Shown: positions 33,693 to 40,081 of the stretch, one piece after another
How positions within the stretch are numbered: position 1 is the stretch's first letter
Layout: each line of letters starts with the position of its first letter
Assembly: GCA_947624555.1 (NCBI GenBank)
Contig: CANQKW010000012.1
Location: 1 to 40,172, forward strand
Direction of reading: 5' to 3'
Length of the DNA stretch: 40,172 bases
From: an uncultured Clostridia bacterium
GTDB taxonomy: Bacteria > Bacillota > Clostridia > Oscillospirales > Ruminococcaceae
Notes under the pieces: generated by a model
The model's database searches: none
What the model saw: only the letters and a program-made list of their open reading frames with translations
Told to the model about the DNA's origin: nothing
Translations under genes and position numbers: made by a program

Positions 33693-34736
33693 TTGTTAAA
33701 TTTCGATGAAATATGCACATTTGACGTCATTTATAAAGCGTATTGCAGCGCGCGGCGCGGGAAACGTTCGCGGGCCGCCACAATTCAATATGAATTACGG
33801 CTGATCGAAAACATTGTAAACCTAATTTATGTGCTTAAAACAAAAACGTATTACCCCGGACAATTCCGCGTGTTTTACGTTTATGAGCCGAAAAAGCGGC
33901 TTGTACAAGCACCGGCATTTCGTGATAAAGTCGTACAACACGCGCTGGTTGATAATTGCGTATATGAACGCATAACAAACAGCTTTATTTATGACAGTTA
34001 CGCAAGCCAAATTGACAAAGGCTTGCACCTCGGCCTCGATAGGCTGAAAAACTTTTTAACCCGCTATTATCGGAAATATCACACGGCCGACGGCTGGATT
34101 TTGAAATGTGACGTGCGGCACTTTTTCGCCAGCATAGACCACGAAAAATTAAAGCAAAAGTTGTCACGGCTCGACCTGGAACCGCGAATTTACGAATTGC
34201 TTTGCGTTTATATTGATTGCGCCGACGGTTTGCCGCTGGGTTATCAGACCTCGCAATTATTCGCATTGTACTTCCTTGATGATATGGACCATTTCATTAA
34301 AGAGAAATTGCACATCGAATTTTACGGGCGCTTTATGGACGATTTTTGTTTGGTATTTCCGGAAAAAGAATACTTGCAATTCTGCTTGTGCGAAATTCGG
34401 GCAATGCTCGACGTTTACGGGCTGGAATTGAACGAGAAAACGCAGCTTTTCCCGCTGAAAAACGGCATTGATTTTCTTGGTTTTCATACCTACCTAACCG
34501 ACACCGGCAAAGTAATTCGCAAGCTACGACACACCAGCGTTAAGAAAATCAAAGCGAATTTGCGGAAATGGGCGGTTGATTATCCCGCCGGGCGAATTTC
34601 CCGTGAAAAGATTTTGCAAAGATGGCAAAGCTGGGATGCGCACGCATCCTACGGCGACACCTGGAAATTGCGCCAGCAAGTACACGACCAGGTGGAAAAC
34701 ATATTAAAGGAGGTTGTTGAATGGCAACGACATTAG
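33693..34736 (+). CDS. DGR reverse transcriptase
   Basis: This 347-aa reverse transcriptase has the catalytic Asp of motif 3 in LKCDVRHFFASIDH (D140) and the YxDD-equivalent FMDD (214-217, in YGRFMDDFCLVF). Motif 4 reads LPLGYQTSQ (180-188), the [I/L/V]GxxxSQ signature that distinguishes DGR RTs from group II intron and retron RTs, which have QG...SP. RVFYVYEPKKRLVQAPAFRDK is the N-terminal RT motif region. There is no thumb extension or maturase domain. The start is TTG 33693 with AGAGGA (33678-33683) upstream; no ATG is in frame near the N-terminus. It copies the TR RNA with adenine-specific errors. Confidence 0.96.
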   Translation: MLNFDEICTFDVIYKAYCSARRGKRSRAATIQYELRLIENIVNLIYVLKTKTYYPGQFRVFYVYEPKKRLVQAPAFRDKVVQHALVDNCVYERITNSFIYDSYASQIDKGLHLGLDRLKNFLTRYYRKYHTADGWILKCDVRHFFASIDHEKLKQKLSRLDLEPRIYELLCVYIDCADGLPLGYQTSQLFALYFLDDMDHFIKEKLHIEFYGRFMDDFCLVFPEKEYLQFCLCEIRAMLDVYGLELNEKTQLFPLKNGIDFLGFHTYLTDTGKVIRKLRHTSVKKIKANLRKWAVDYPAGRISREKILQRWQSWDAHASYGDTWKLRQQVHDQVENILKEVVEWQRH

Positions 34737-35938
34737 GCGCAAAAACAGTAGGCAGCATTATAAAGCTGAAAGAAAACAACACGCTTGTTGACTTTTACGT
34801 TTGCAAGCACAATTACGAAAGCGGCTTAAACGGCAACGGGCGCACGCTGGTTGTACGCAAGGATTGTTACGATCAGCGGCAATGGGAGGCCGACAATATC
34901 AACGCTTACGCCATAAGTGATATTGATACCTGGTTAAACAGCACTTATAAAAATTTGCTTGATCCGGATATTCGCACCGTGGCCGGCACAACAAAATTCT
35001 ACTACACGCCCGACAATAACAATAACACCGTCACGACGCTTGAAAGAACGTGCTTTTTGCTTTCGGGTGCAGAGTTAGGACAGACACATCAATATATGAA
35101 AACCGAGGGTTCCGCACTTTCGATCGTTGACACGCTGAAAATTGCGTATTTGAACGGATCGGCGGTTGTACAATGGACGCGCTCCCCGAGCACGAACAGC
35201 ACCGGCAACGTGTGGTACTTGAATTCGAATGGTGATCTTAGCAACTACTACGCCAGCAACACCTACGGCGCGCGCCCCGCTTTGACTCTCCCCTCCACCC
35301 TCTCCGTTAGCGATGATGGTACCGTGACCGTCAACACCGCGCCGACAATTTCAAGCAGCACCGCCAGCGGCTCAAACCTCGGCACCAAAACCGACGGTTT
35401 TAATTTCGTGTACACCGTAAACGACGCCGACGGCGACACCGTGACCGTTAAGGAATACCTCGACAATGTGCTTAAACGCACATTCACGGCGACGCGCGGC
35501 GCAAATAACACATTCCAGGCCGTAACCGCGGAGAATTGGCAGACGGTCCTCAACGGCGCACACACCATCAAGGTTATTGCGAATGACGGAAAGGCCGACA
35601 GCGCGCCGTACACGGTATCATTCACAAAGCGCGTCACGACCGCAACCGTAACGCTGACAACGCCGTTGACCGCTGACGATCAAATTGCGGCAATGGTGCT
35701 GACGCTTACCGGTTCCATTCCCGACGACACGGATATTGAGGTGCTTGTCACCAACAACGCGAATGACCCCTCGCCCGTGTGGGAGGACGCAACCGCGGAC
35801 GTGAAAAACAAGTTAAACCACGTTTTCACAAACCACACCGCCGCGCGCGGCTTTGCTTTCAATTTCCGCTTGACGCTTTCGCGCGGATCGTCGGATATAG
35901 GCGGAAATCTGACAAACATCGGAGGTGCATTTGACTAA
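34721..35938 (+). CDS. DGR target: variable tail-tip/receptor-binding protein
   Basis: This 405-aa protein has three parts. Residues 1-190 look like a DUF6273/C-type-lectin-like domain (YAISDIDTWLNSTYKNLL, TRSPS...NVWYLNSNGD, GARPALTLPS). About 205-305 is an Ig-like beta domain (FNFVYTVNDADGDTVTVKEY). The rest is a tail-associated end (PVWEDATADVKNKLNHVFTN ... NIGGAFD). The variable repeat lies in the first domain, residues 153-188, so it is internal rather than at the C-terminus as in the classic major tropism determinant. The gene starts inside the end of the RT gene (16-base overlap) with AAAGGAGG upstream. It probably contacts the host surface. Confidence 0.93.
   Translation: MATTLGAKTVGSIIKLKENNTLVDFYVCKHNYESGLNGNGRTLVVRKDCYDQRQWEADNINAYAISDIDTWLNSTYKNLLDPDIRTVAGTTKFYYTPDNNNNTVTTLERTCFLLSGAELGQTHQYMKTEGSALSIVDTLKIAYLNGSAVVQWTRSPSTNSTGNVWYLNSNGDLSNYYASNTYGARPALTLPSTLSVSDDGTVTVNTAPTISSSTASGSNLGTKTDGFNFVYTVNDADGDTVTVKEYLDNVLKRTFTATRGANNTFQAVTAENWQTVLNGAHTIKVIANDGKADSAPYTVSFTKRVTTATVTLTTPLTADDQIAAMVLTLTGSIPDDTDIEVLVTNNANDPSPVWEDATADVKNKLNHVFTNHTAARGFAFNFRLTLSRGSSDIGGNLTNIGGAFD
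35178..35285 (+). repeat. DGR variable repeat (VR)
   Basis: VR is the mutable copy of the template at 33363-33470. The 12 substitutions fall in 11 codons (residues 157, 160, 162, 166, 169, 172, 174, 176, 177, 179 and 182) and all change the amino acid: Asn or Thr in the template becomes Ser, Gly, Tyr or Asp. Trp165 and the flanking GARPAL are fixed. The last 23 bases (35265-35285, including the G+C run 35266-35280) are identical to TR, as expected for the site where cDNA synthesis and homing begin. Identity stops sharply at both edges. Confidence 0.95.
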
Positions 35939-36408
35939 TGGGAATTGTAGCAGAAACCACAAGTTTGAAAGCGCTGAATAAGCAGAAACGCTATAATCAG
36001 CAATTACAAGACGCGGCGGCGATCGCCTTTGTCACAATGGCCGAAAACGGCCAGATCGACGACGTGACCGCCTCGGAGCAAATGGAGATTTTCGCAGAGT
36101 GGGAGCCGGGCGTAAATTATACCGTCGGGCAAATGCGCAAATATAACGACAAGTTGTATAAGTGCGTCCAGGCTCACACCTCGCAGCCCGATTGGACGCC
36201 GGAGGCGGCCGCGTCCTTATGGGCTATAACAAGCGACCCCGCCGAGGAATGGCCCGAATGGAGCCAGCCGGTAGGCGCACACGACGCTTACGCGCTGGGC
36301 GCAAAAGTTACGCACGGCGGAAAGCATTATATTTCCGCCGTTGATAACAATGTGTGGGAACCCGGCGCGGCGGGCATCGGCTCCAACATTTGGGCGGACC
36401 AGACATAA
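35938..36408 (+). CDS. Tail protein with two carbohydrate-binding (CBM5/12-type) modules
   Basis: This 156-aa protein has a short helical N-terminus (about 1-55) like XkdW-type tail proteins, then two chitin-binding type 3-like modules. The first, about residues 58-102, has WEPGVNYTVGQMRKYNDKLY and YKCVQAHTSQPDWTP. The second, about 108-156, has WSQPVGAHDAYALGAKVTHG and NVWEPGAAG. Each has the spaced aromatic residues of that fold. ATG overlaps the DGR target stop (TAATG), so the two are probably made together, and it may bind cell-surface glycans. Confidence 0.85.
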   Translation: MGIVAETTSLKALNKQKRYNQQLQDAAAIAFVTMAENGQIDDVTASEQMEIFAEWEPGVNYTVGQMRKYNDKLYKCVQAHTSQPDWTPEAAASLWAITSDPAEEWPEWSQPVGAHDAYALGAKVTHGGKHYISAVDNNVWEPGAAGIGSNIWADQT

Positions 36409-36423
36409 AAGGAGGGCTACGCT

Positions 36424-36867
36424 ATGAAAGAATGGATTTGCACCGCGATCGGCGCGGTGGGCGCGTTTATTTCGACCGCTTTCGGCGGTTGGAGTGCGGC
36501 GCTTACCACGCTTTGCGTTTTTATGGTGATTGATTATGTTACGGGGCTTATTGTCGCCGGCGTTTTCAAAAACTCCGAAAAAACCGAAACCGGCGGAATG
36601 GAAAGCCGCGCGGGCTGGAAAGGCATTTGCAGAAAGGGCGTATCCCTTTTAATTGTGCTTGTGGCCGCGCGGCTTGATCTGGCGGTGGGCGCAACATTCA
36701 TAAAAGACGGCGTTGTTATTGCCTTTATTGCGAATGAAACTATTTCGATCATAGAAAACACCGGGTTGATGGGTATTCCCATCCCCGGCGTAATTATGCG
36801 CGCGATCGACGTATTGCAGAAAAAGGCCAACAGCGACAAAACCGACGACAAGGAGGATAAAAAATAA
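36424..36867 (+). CDS. Holin (phage holin family, TcdE/toxin-secretion type)
   Basis: This 147-aa protein has membrane segments at about 5-22 (AIGAVGAFISTAFGGW), 25-45 (ALTTLCVFMVIDYVTGLIVA), 65-82 and 90-110, and the DYVTGL and GMESRAGWKGICRKGV motif seen in Firmicute holins of the TcdE/Cph1 kind. A charged C-terminus (NSDKTDDKEDKK) follows. Directly before the endolysin, it would time membrane permeabilisation. Confidence 0.9.
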   Translation: MKEWICTAIGAVGAFISTAFGGWSAALTTLCVFMVIDYVTGLIVAGVFKNSEKTETGGMESRAGWKGICRKGVSLLIVLVAARLDLAVGATFIKDGVVIAFIANETISIIENTGLMGIPIPGVIMRAIDVLQKKANSDKTDDKEDKK

Positions 36868-37934
36868 TGGCAAACACAAACCTTAAAGGCGTTGACATTT
36901 CCTCGTACCAGACCGGCATCCCGTTTGACAAGCTCAAAGAGGCGGGCGTTGACTTTGTTATTATACGCGCGGGTTGCGGAAAGAACAAAGACAAGCAGCT
37001 TGAAAAGTTTGTTGAGGAATGTGAAAAGCGCAAAATCCCTTACGGCGTTTACGTTTATTCCTACGCGCTGACGCCGGAACGCGCAAAAGAGGAGGCCGAG
37101 GCTTGCTTGCAGAATATCAGCAAGTTGAAATACAAGCCGGTTTATCCCATATACTACGACATTGAGGATAAGTCGCAGATCAGCAACCTCACAACGCGCA
37201 CAAGAACCGATATGGTACACGCCTTTTGCGGCGTTATCAGCGCGGCGGGGTATAAACCCGGCGTGTATGCAAGCCCCTCTTGGTTTAACAATTTCTTGTA
37301 TAAGGCGGAAATCATAAACACTTATGACGTGTGGCTTGCGCATTGGACGGAGGACCCGAACCGTCCGAGCAGCTACAAGGCAAACCAGCGCGTGTGGCAA
37401 TGGGGGTTAGACCACATCGCCGGATATAACGTTGACGGCGACCGCGGCTTTTATGACTATGCAGCCGAAAGCGGCGCGCCCGCACCGGAGCCGGAAAAGC
37501 CGGTTGTCCTCCCGACGATCATTGAACGCGGCGACACGGTTTATTTCAAGGGCGGCCCGCATTATGGCCGGTCCATAGACAAAACCCCCGTGGGCGGCAC
37601 CAGGACCGCGGGCCTCGCGCGTGTGTTCAACATTGCCGAGGGCGCACCGCATAAATACGCGCTTATGCCCGTTGAGGGCGGCTCCAACGTTTACGGCTGG
37701 GTTGACGAGGCGCTTGTAACCCCCATCGGGGAAACCGCGCTTGCGATTGGTGACGCCGTAAAAGTCAAGTCGGGCGCAAAAGACTATAAGGGCCGCGGGC
37801 TTGCGTCGTTTGTCTATCGCAATACATACACCGTTTTGCAGATAGGCGCGGGCGTTTACCCGGACTATATCGTTATCGGCATAAACGGCCAGGTTACGGC
37901 GGCGCTGCACGCCGAGGATTTAATTAAAGCATAA
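36867..37934 (+). CDS. Endolysin, glycoside hydrolase family 25 lysozyme
   Basis: This 355-aa muramidase begins with the GH25 motif KGVDISSYQTG (D10 catalytic), has the YYDIED acidic pair (D98, E100) and YGVYVYSYALTPERAKEEAE, and YDVWLAHWTEDPNRP with QRVWQWGLDHIAGYNVDGD closing the barrel. The catalytic domain ends near residue 200. A proline-rich linker (APAPEPEKPVVLP) leads to a C-terminal wall-binding region (about 220-355) of two similar halves around ERGDTVYFKGGPHYG and LAIGDAVKVKSGAKDYKG. No signal peptide, so export depends on the holin. Confidence 0.95.
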   Translation: MANTNLKGVDISSYQTGIPFDKLKEAGVDFVIIRAGCGKNKDKQLEKFVEECEKRKIPYGVYVYSYALTPERAKEEAEACLQNISKLKYKPVYPIYYDIEDKSQISNLTTRTRTDMVHAFCGVISAAGYKPGVYASPSWFNNFLYKAEIINTYDVWLAHWTEDPNRPSSYKANQRVWQWGLDHIAGYNVDGDRGFYDYAAESGAPAPEPEKPVVLPTIIERGDTVYFKGGPHYGRSIDKTPVGGTRTAGLARVFNIAEGAPHKYALMPVEGGSNVYGWVDEALVTPIGETALAIGDAVKVKSGAKDYKGRGLASFVYRNTYTVLQIGAGVYPDYIVIGINGQVTAALHAEDLIKA

Positions 37935-37981
37935 TGAGCCTTGCACGCGCAAGCGGACCACACAAGGCCTTTTAATGCGGA

Positions 37982-38014
37982 ACCGGCGCGGGGATCATTC
38001 CCGCGCCGGTTTTT
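37982..38014. terminator. Bidirectional intrinsic terminator
   Basis: ACCGGCGCGGG (37982-37992) and CCCGCGCCGGT (38000-38010) form a perfect 11-bp stem with loop GATCATT and a T-run after it. It ends the lysis operon. The last codons of the - strand regulator gene lie inside the same hairpin, so the arms are also coding. Confidence 0.88.
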
Positions 38015-38189
38015 CTTTTTCGACAAATTCCTCGACCGCTTGCACAAAAAGTTGATTTACGGAAATTCCGCGCTTTTCGGCCTCTTGCTTGTAACGTTCT
38101 TTTGCACCTTTGGGCGCGGTTATCGTGAATTTGTCATAGTGCGCCGCAACATAGCGCGTGACGCACGCTTGCTGCTTTTTTGAGGGCAT
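37995..38189 (-). CDS. Ribbon-helix-helix (Arc/MetJ-type) DNA-binding protein
   Basis: This is the only well-supported - strand gene. The 64-aa protein has KFTITAPKGAKERYKQEAEK (strand then helix A) and RGISVNQLFVQAVEEFVEKE (helix B with the usual SxNQLF turn), the ribbon-helix-helix pattern. Its ribosome site is GGAGGTGG, read on the - strand from about 38198. It diverges from the small-gene cassette that follows, with three 16-bp dyad repeats in between, which points to local repression of that cassette and of itself. Confidence 0.85.
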   Translation of the reverse strand: MPSKKQQACVTRYVAAHYDKFTITAPKGAKERYKQEAEKRGISVNQLFVQAVEEFVEKEKPARE

Positions 38190-38254
38190 AGCACCACCTC
38201 CACACTTTAATTATAAATCTTTCGCGCGTCAAAAACAATGGGAAAAATATACAA

Positions 38255-38342
38255 ACTATTACCGCTAATATTGTGCAAAAAATAGAAAATGCACTATTAC
38301 CGCTAATATACAAAAGTTTTCTATTGACTATTACCGCTAATA
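38255..38342. promoter_or_regulatory. Three identical 16-bp operator-like repeats
   Basis: ACTATTACCGCTAATA occurs at 38255-38270, 38293-38308 and 38327-38342, exact in all three. Each contains the dyad TATTA-CCGC-TAATA. The third lies between the -35 and -10 of the cassette promoter. The array sits between the ribbon-helix-helix gene and its divergent neighbours, the usual place for such operators. Confidence 0.85.
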
Positions 38343-38352
38343 GTGATATTAT
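38324..38352 (+). promoter_or_regulatory. Promoter of the small-gene cassette
   Basis: TTGACT (38324-38329), 17 bp, TATTAT (38347-38352). The spacer contains operator copy 3, so binding there would block RNA polymerase. The ribosome site GAAAGGACGG of the first cassette gene follows at 38391. Confidence 0.8.
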
Positions 38353-38406
38353 TTAAGCAGATAGGAAAGCACGGGGCTTTTCTACGGAACGAAAGGACGG
38401 TAAACA

Positions 38407-38634
38407 ATGACAAGACAAGAGGCTTTTGATAACCTTTACGCCCGCAATAAACAGGCGTTCTACAAGGTAAAGGACGAGGAGGGCATCGCGCTTGCGGCGG
38501 CTGGCGGCTCCAACGTGCGCGCCGCTTATGATCGCTTTAGCGCCGTGCTGGACGCCTACCGCGCGATCGAGCTTTTAACCCGCGATGAATTAGAACTTAT
38601 CCGGCACAAAATTTGTATTCGGCTTTTCGGCTGA
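38407..38634 (+). CDS. Small helical protein, cassette gene 1
   Basis: This 75-aa, predicted all-helical protein has MTRQEAFDNLYARNKQAFYK and a FSAVLDAYRAIELLTRDELE segment. No family recognised. It is the first gene after the operator-controlled promoter and has a clear GAAAGGA ribosome site. A leader repeat (38640-38682) separates it from the next gene. Confidence 0.72.
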   Translation: MTRQEAFDNLYARNKQAFYKVKDEEGIALAAAGGSNVRAAYDRFSAVLDAYRAIELLTRDELELIRHKICIRLFG

Positions 38635-38639
38635 TAACG

Positions 38640-38682
38640 CAAGGCTGACCCACCGGCCACACGGGGAGAAAGTGAGGGGCTT
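38640..38682 (+). repeat. Repeated 5' leader, copy 1
   Basis: The segment from GGCTGACC to GGGGCTT directly before ATG 38683 recurs at 39134-39174 with three differences. A shortened version, GAGAAAGCGAGGAGCTT, precedes ATG 38875. The shared core supplies the GAGGGG ribosome site, so these genes likely share translational control or arose by duplication of a leader-plus-gene unit. Confidence 0.75.
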
Positions 38683-38859
38683 ATGATTTATAAAGCCGTG
38701 TATTTCTACGCCGGCGAGGACATTATCGACTATGTAGGCGATGACGAATCCGCCGTAAAAGAATTTGAGCGCATAGCACGCGCCCAGGGGCTGGAAATCA
38801 GCTATATTGCAGAACTTGACGAGCTTTGCGACGAAATCCGGATCGTCAAAACCTATTGA
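38683..38859 (+). CDS. Small acidic protein, cassette gene 2 (58 aa)
   Basis: This short gene opens MIYKAVYFYAGEDIIDYVGD and ends EIRIVKTY, with stop TGA at 38857-38859. It has 14 acidic and 6 basic residues by hand count. The repeated leader gives it a strong GAGGGG ribosome site 6 bases before ATG. No family recognised. It looks like a small alpha/beta domain. The next gene starts 15 bases on. Confidence 0.68.
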   Translation: MIYKAVYFYAGEDIIDYVGDDESAVKEFERIARAQGLEISYIAELDELCDEIRIVKTY

Positions 38860-38874
38860 GAAAGCGAGGAGCTT

Positions 38875-39126
38875 ATGAAACTTTACTTTGTTAAAACCGA
38901 CGGTGGGCGCTGCATTATCGCCCTTGACGAAATCGAGGAAACCGCGGCCGTGTGCTATGACGGCGACGGTTGCGATTTAAGCGACGAAACCTATACCCCG
39001 GATGAATACCTCGCGGCGGCGCTGCTTGAGGACTTTTCCGACTTTGACACGGCAGACTTTACCGCCGTGTACGAGGATATATGCGCCGAGGACGGCCTGG
39101 AGATTTTGGCGACCTTGACGATATGA
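38875..39126 (+). CDS. Highly acidic small protein, cassette gene 3 (83 aa)
   Basis: By hand count it has 22 Asp/Glu and 3 Lys/Arg in 83 residues. It opens MKLYFVKTDGGRCIIALDEI and contains ALLEDFSDFDTADFTAVYED. No family recognised. Such charge is seen in DNA-mimic anti-restriction and anti-nucleoid proteins, but also in many unrelated phage proteins. The truncated leader GAGAAAGCGAGGAGCTT gives the ribosome site. Confidence 0.72.
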   Translation: MKLYFVKTDGGRCIIALDEIEETAAVCYDGDGCDLSDETYTPDEYLAAALLEDFSDFDTADFTAVYEDICAEDGLEILATLTI

Positions 39127-39133
39127 TTTTAAC

Positions 39134-39174
39134 CGGCTGACCTACCGGCCACACGGGGAGAAAGCGAGGGGCTT
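39134..39174 (+). repeat. Repeated 5' leader, copy 2
   Basis: This second full copy of the 38640-38682 leader ends one base before ATG 39175. It reads GGCTGACCTACCGGCCACAC then GGGGAGAAAGCGAGGGGCTT. The strong likeness over noncoding bases contrasts with unrelated coding sequences downstream. Confidence 0.75.
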
Positions 39175-39384
39175 ATGACGTACACAGAAAACGGGTTGTG
39201 CATTTCTCTTGACGAACTTAAACAGCTTGTGGAGCGCGTCGAGAATGAAAACAAGTACCACAATATGGAGGCTTGTATCTATATCAAAGGCGGAAAGTAC
39301 CCCGAAATCAAGCAATATTGCTGCTATGCGGAGTGCTTTCCCACGGTTCACACCTCCGGCGCGCGGCGTGAAATCAAAGACTAA
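39175..39384 (+). CDS. Small protein, cassette gene 4 (69 aa)
   Basis: This 69-aa protein has ENGLCISLDELKQLVERVEN and a Cys/Tyr-rich IKQYCCYAECFP segment. No family recognised. It is preceded by the second full leader repeat and followed 12 bases later by the last cassette gene. Confidence 0.68.
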   Translation: MTYTENGLCISLDELKQLVERVENENKYHNMEACIYIKGGKYPEIKQYCCYAECFPTVHTSGARREIKD

Positions 39385-39396
39385 AAGGAGGACATT

Positions 39397-39648
39397 ATGG
39401 ACGTACAAACGAAAACAAAATTTGAGATTATCAAGGCGATGAACACGATCGTATGCAGCCTCGCAAGTGACAAGGCATACACCGCGTGGCTGGCGGCGGT
39501 TCCGGACGCGGCCGAGGCTACCGATGACAAGCTGCTTGCGATTGCAAGCGAGGCGGCATGGTTTTCGGACGTGGTGCAGAAATTCAACTACATAATGCGC
39601 ACTTACGGCAAAAGTGGCGTTATGATATGCGAGGAAATTTACAAATAA
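39397..39648 (+). CDS. Small helical protein, cassette gene 5 (83 aa)
   Basis: This 83-aa protein is helical, with KFEIIKAMNTIVCSLASDKA and YTAWLAAVPDAAEATDDKLL; AWFSDVVQKFNYIMRTYGKS follows. No family recognised. AGGAGG (39386-39391) gives a strong ribosome site. A terminator follows within a few bases of the stop, closing the cassette. Confidence 0.72.
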   Translation: MDVQTKTKFEIIKAMNTIVCSLASDKAYTAWLAAVPDAAEATDDKLLAIASEAAWFSDVVQKFNYIMRTYGKSGVMICEEIYK

Positions 39649-39651
39649 GCA

Positions 39652-39680
39652 AAGCGGCGGTGCAAAAACCGCCGCTTTTT
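39652..39680 (+). terminator. Intrinsic terminator of the small-gene cassette
   Basis: AAGCGGCGGT (39652-39661) and ACCGCCGCTT (39668-39677) form a 10-bp stem with loop GCAAAA, followed by TTTTT. It lies directly between the last cassette gene and the second copy of the iteron repeat. Confidence 0.88.
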
Positions 39681-39696
39681 CTTTCAACAAACGTGT

Positions 39697-39960
39697 TCAA
39701 CAATTCCGGAATTGTTGAGGGCATATTCTCAACAATTTTTAACGATTTTGTAATTGTTGAACGGTTTGTTGAATGGTTTGTTGAATAGCAAGCGGGCATT
39801 TTATAAACAACCGCCTCATTTTATCAACAATTCAACATTTTTTCCTATTGAGGGGAACAAATTTGACAATTAGGCGGAAAAATACCGCCTAATCGCCTAT
39901 ATGCCCGCCCGCTACGCGCGCCCGCGCGTGCGTGCGCGAACTTTATTATAATATATTTTG
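39697..39960. repeat. Noncoding iteron/palindrome repeat, copy 2
   Basis: This matches 10140-10399: the perfect 22-bp palindrome (39697-39718), the TTGTTGA iterons, the hairpin arms ATTAGGCGG (39869-39877) and CCGCCTAAT (39885-39893), and the AT-rich end with TATAAT. A middle stretch (about 39786-39815) and the GC part (39900-39930) differ, while palindrome, iterons and hairpin are kept. No gene with a ribosome site follows here, unlike copy 1. Confidence 0.8.
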
Positions 39961-40050
39961 GGTTGCACGACAAGGCGCCCAGGACGCGCCAGAAACGCCG
40001 TTTATAATTTGCAAGGGTTGTTATACCCCTACGGACGAAAAGACGAAAAA

Positions 40051-40068
40051 CGCCCCATTTCCGGGGCG
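40051..40068 (-). terminator. Hairpin with T-run on the - strand
   Basis: CGCCCC (40051-40056) and GGGGCG (40063-40068) pair around a 6-nt loop. Read on the - strand the stem is followed by TTTTT, so it would end a gene entering from the right edge. Confidence 0.6.
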
Positions 40069-40081
40069 CTCCGTGCGTTTT

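Noticed and set aside
33693-34736. Group II intron or retron reverse transcriptase
   Set aside because: No maturase/X domain, no intron RNA structure, no msr/msd. The motif 4 SQ signature and the TR/VR pair identify a DGR.
38255-38342. CRISPR-like repeats
   Set aside because: Only three 16-bp copies with short AT-rich gaps and a promoter running through; better explained as operators.
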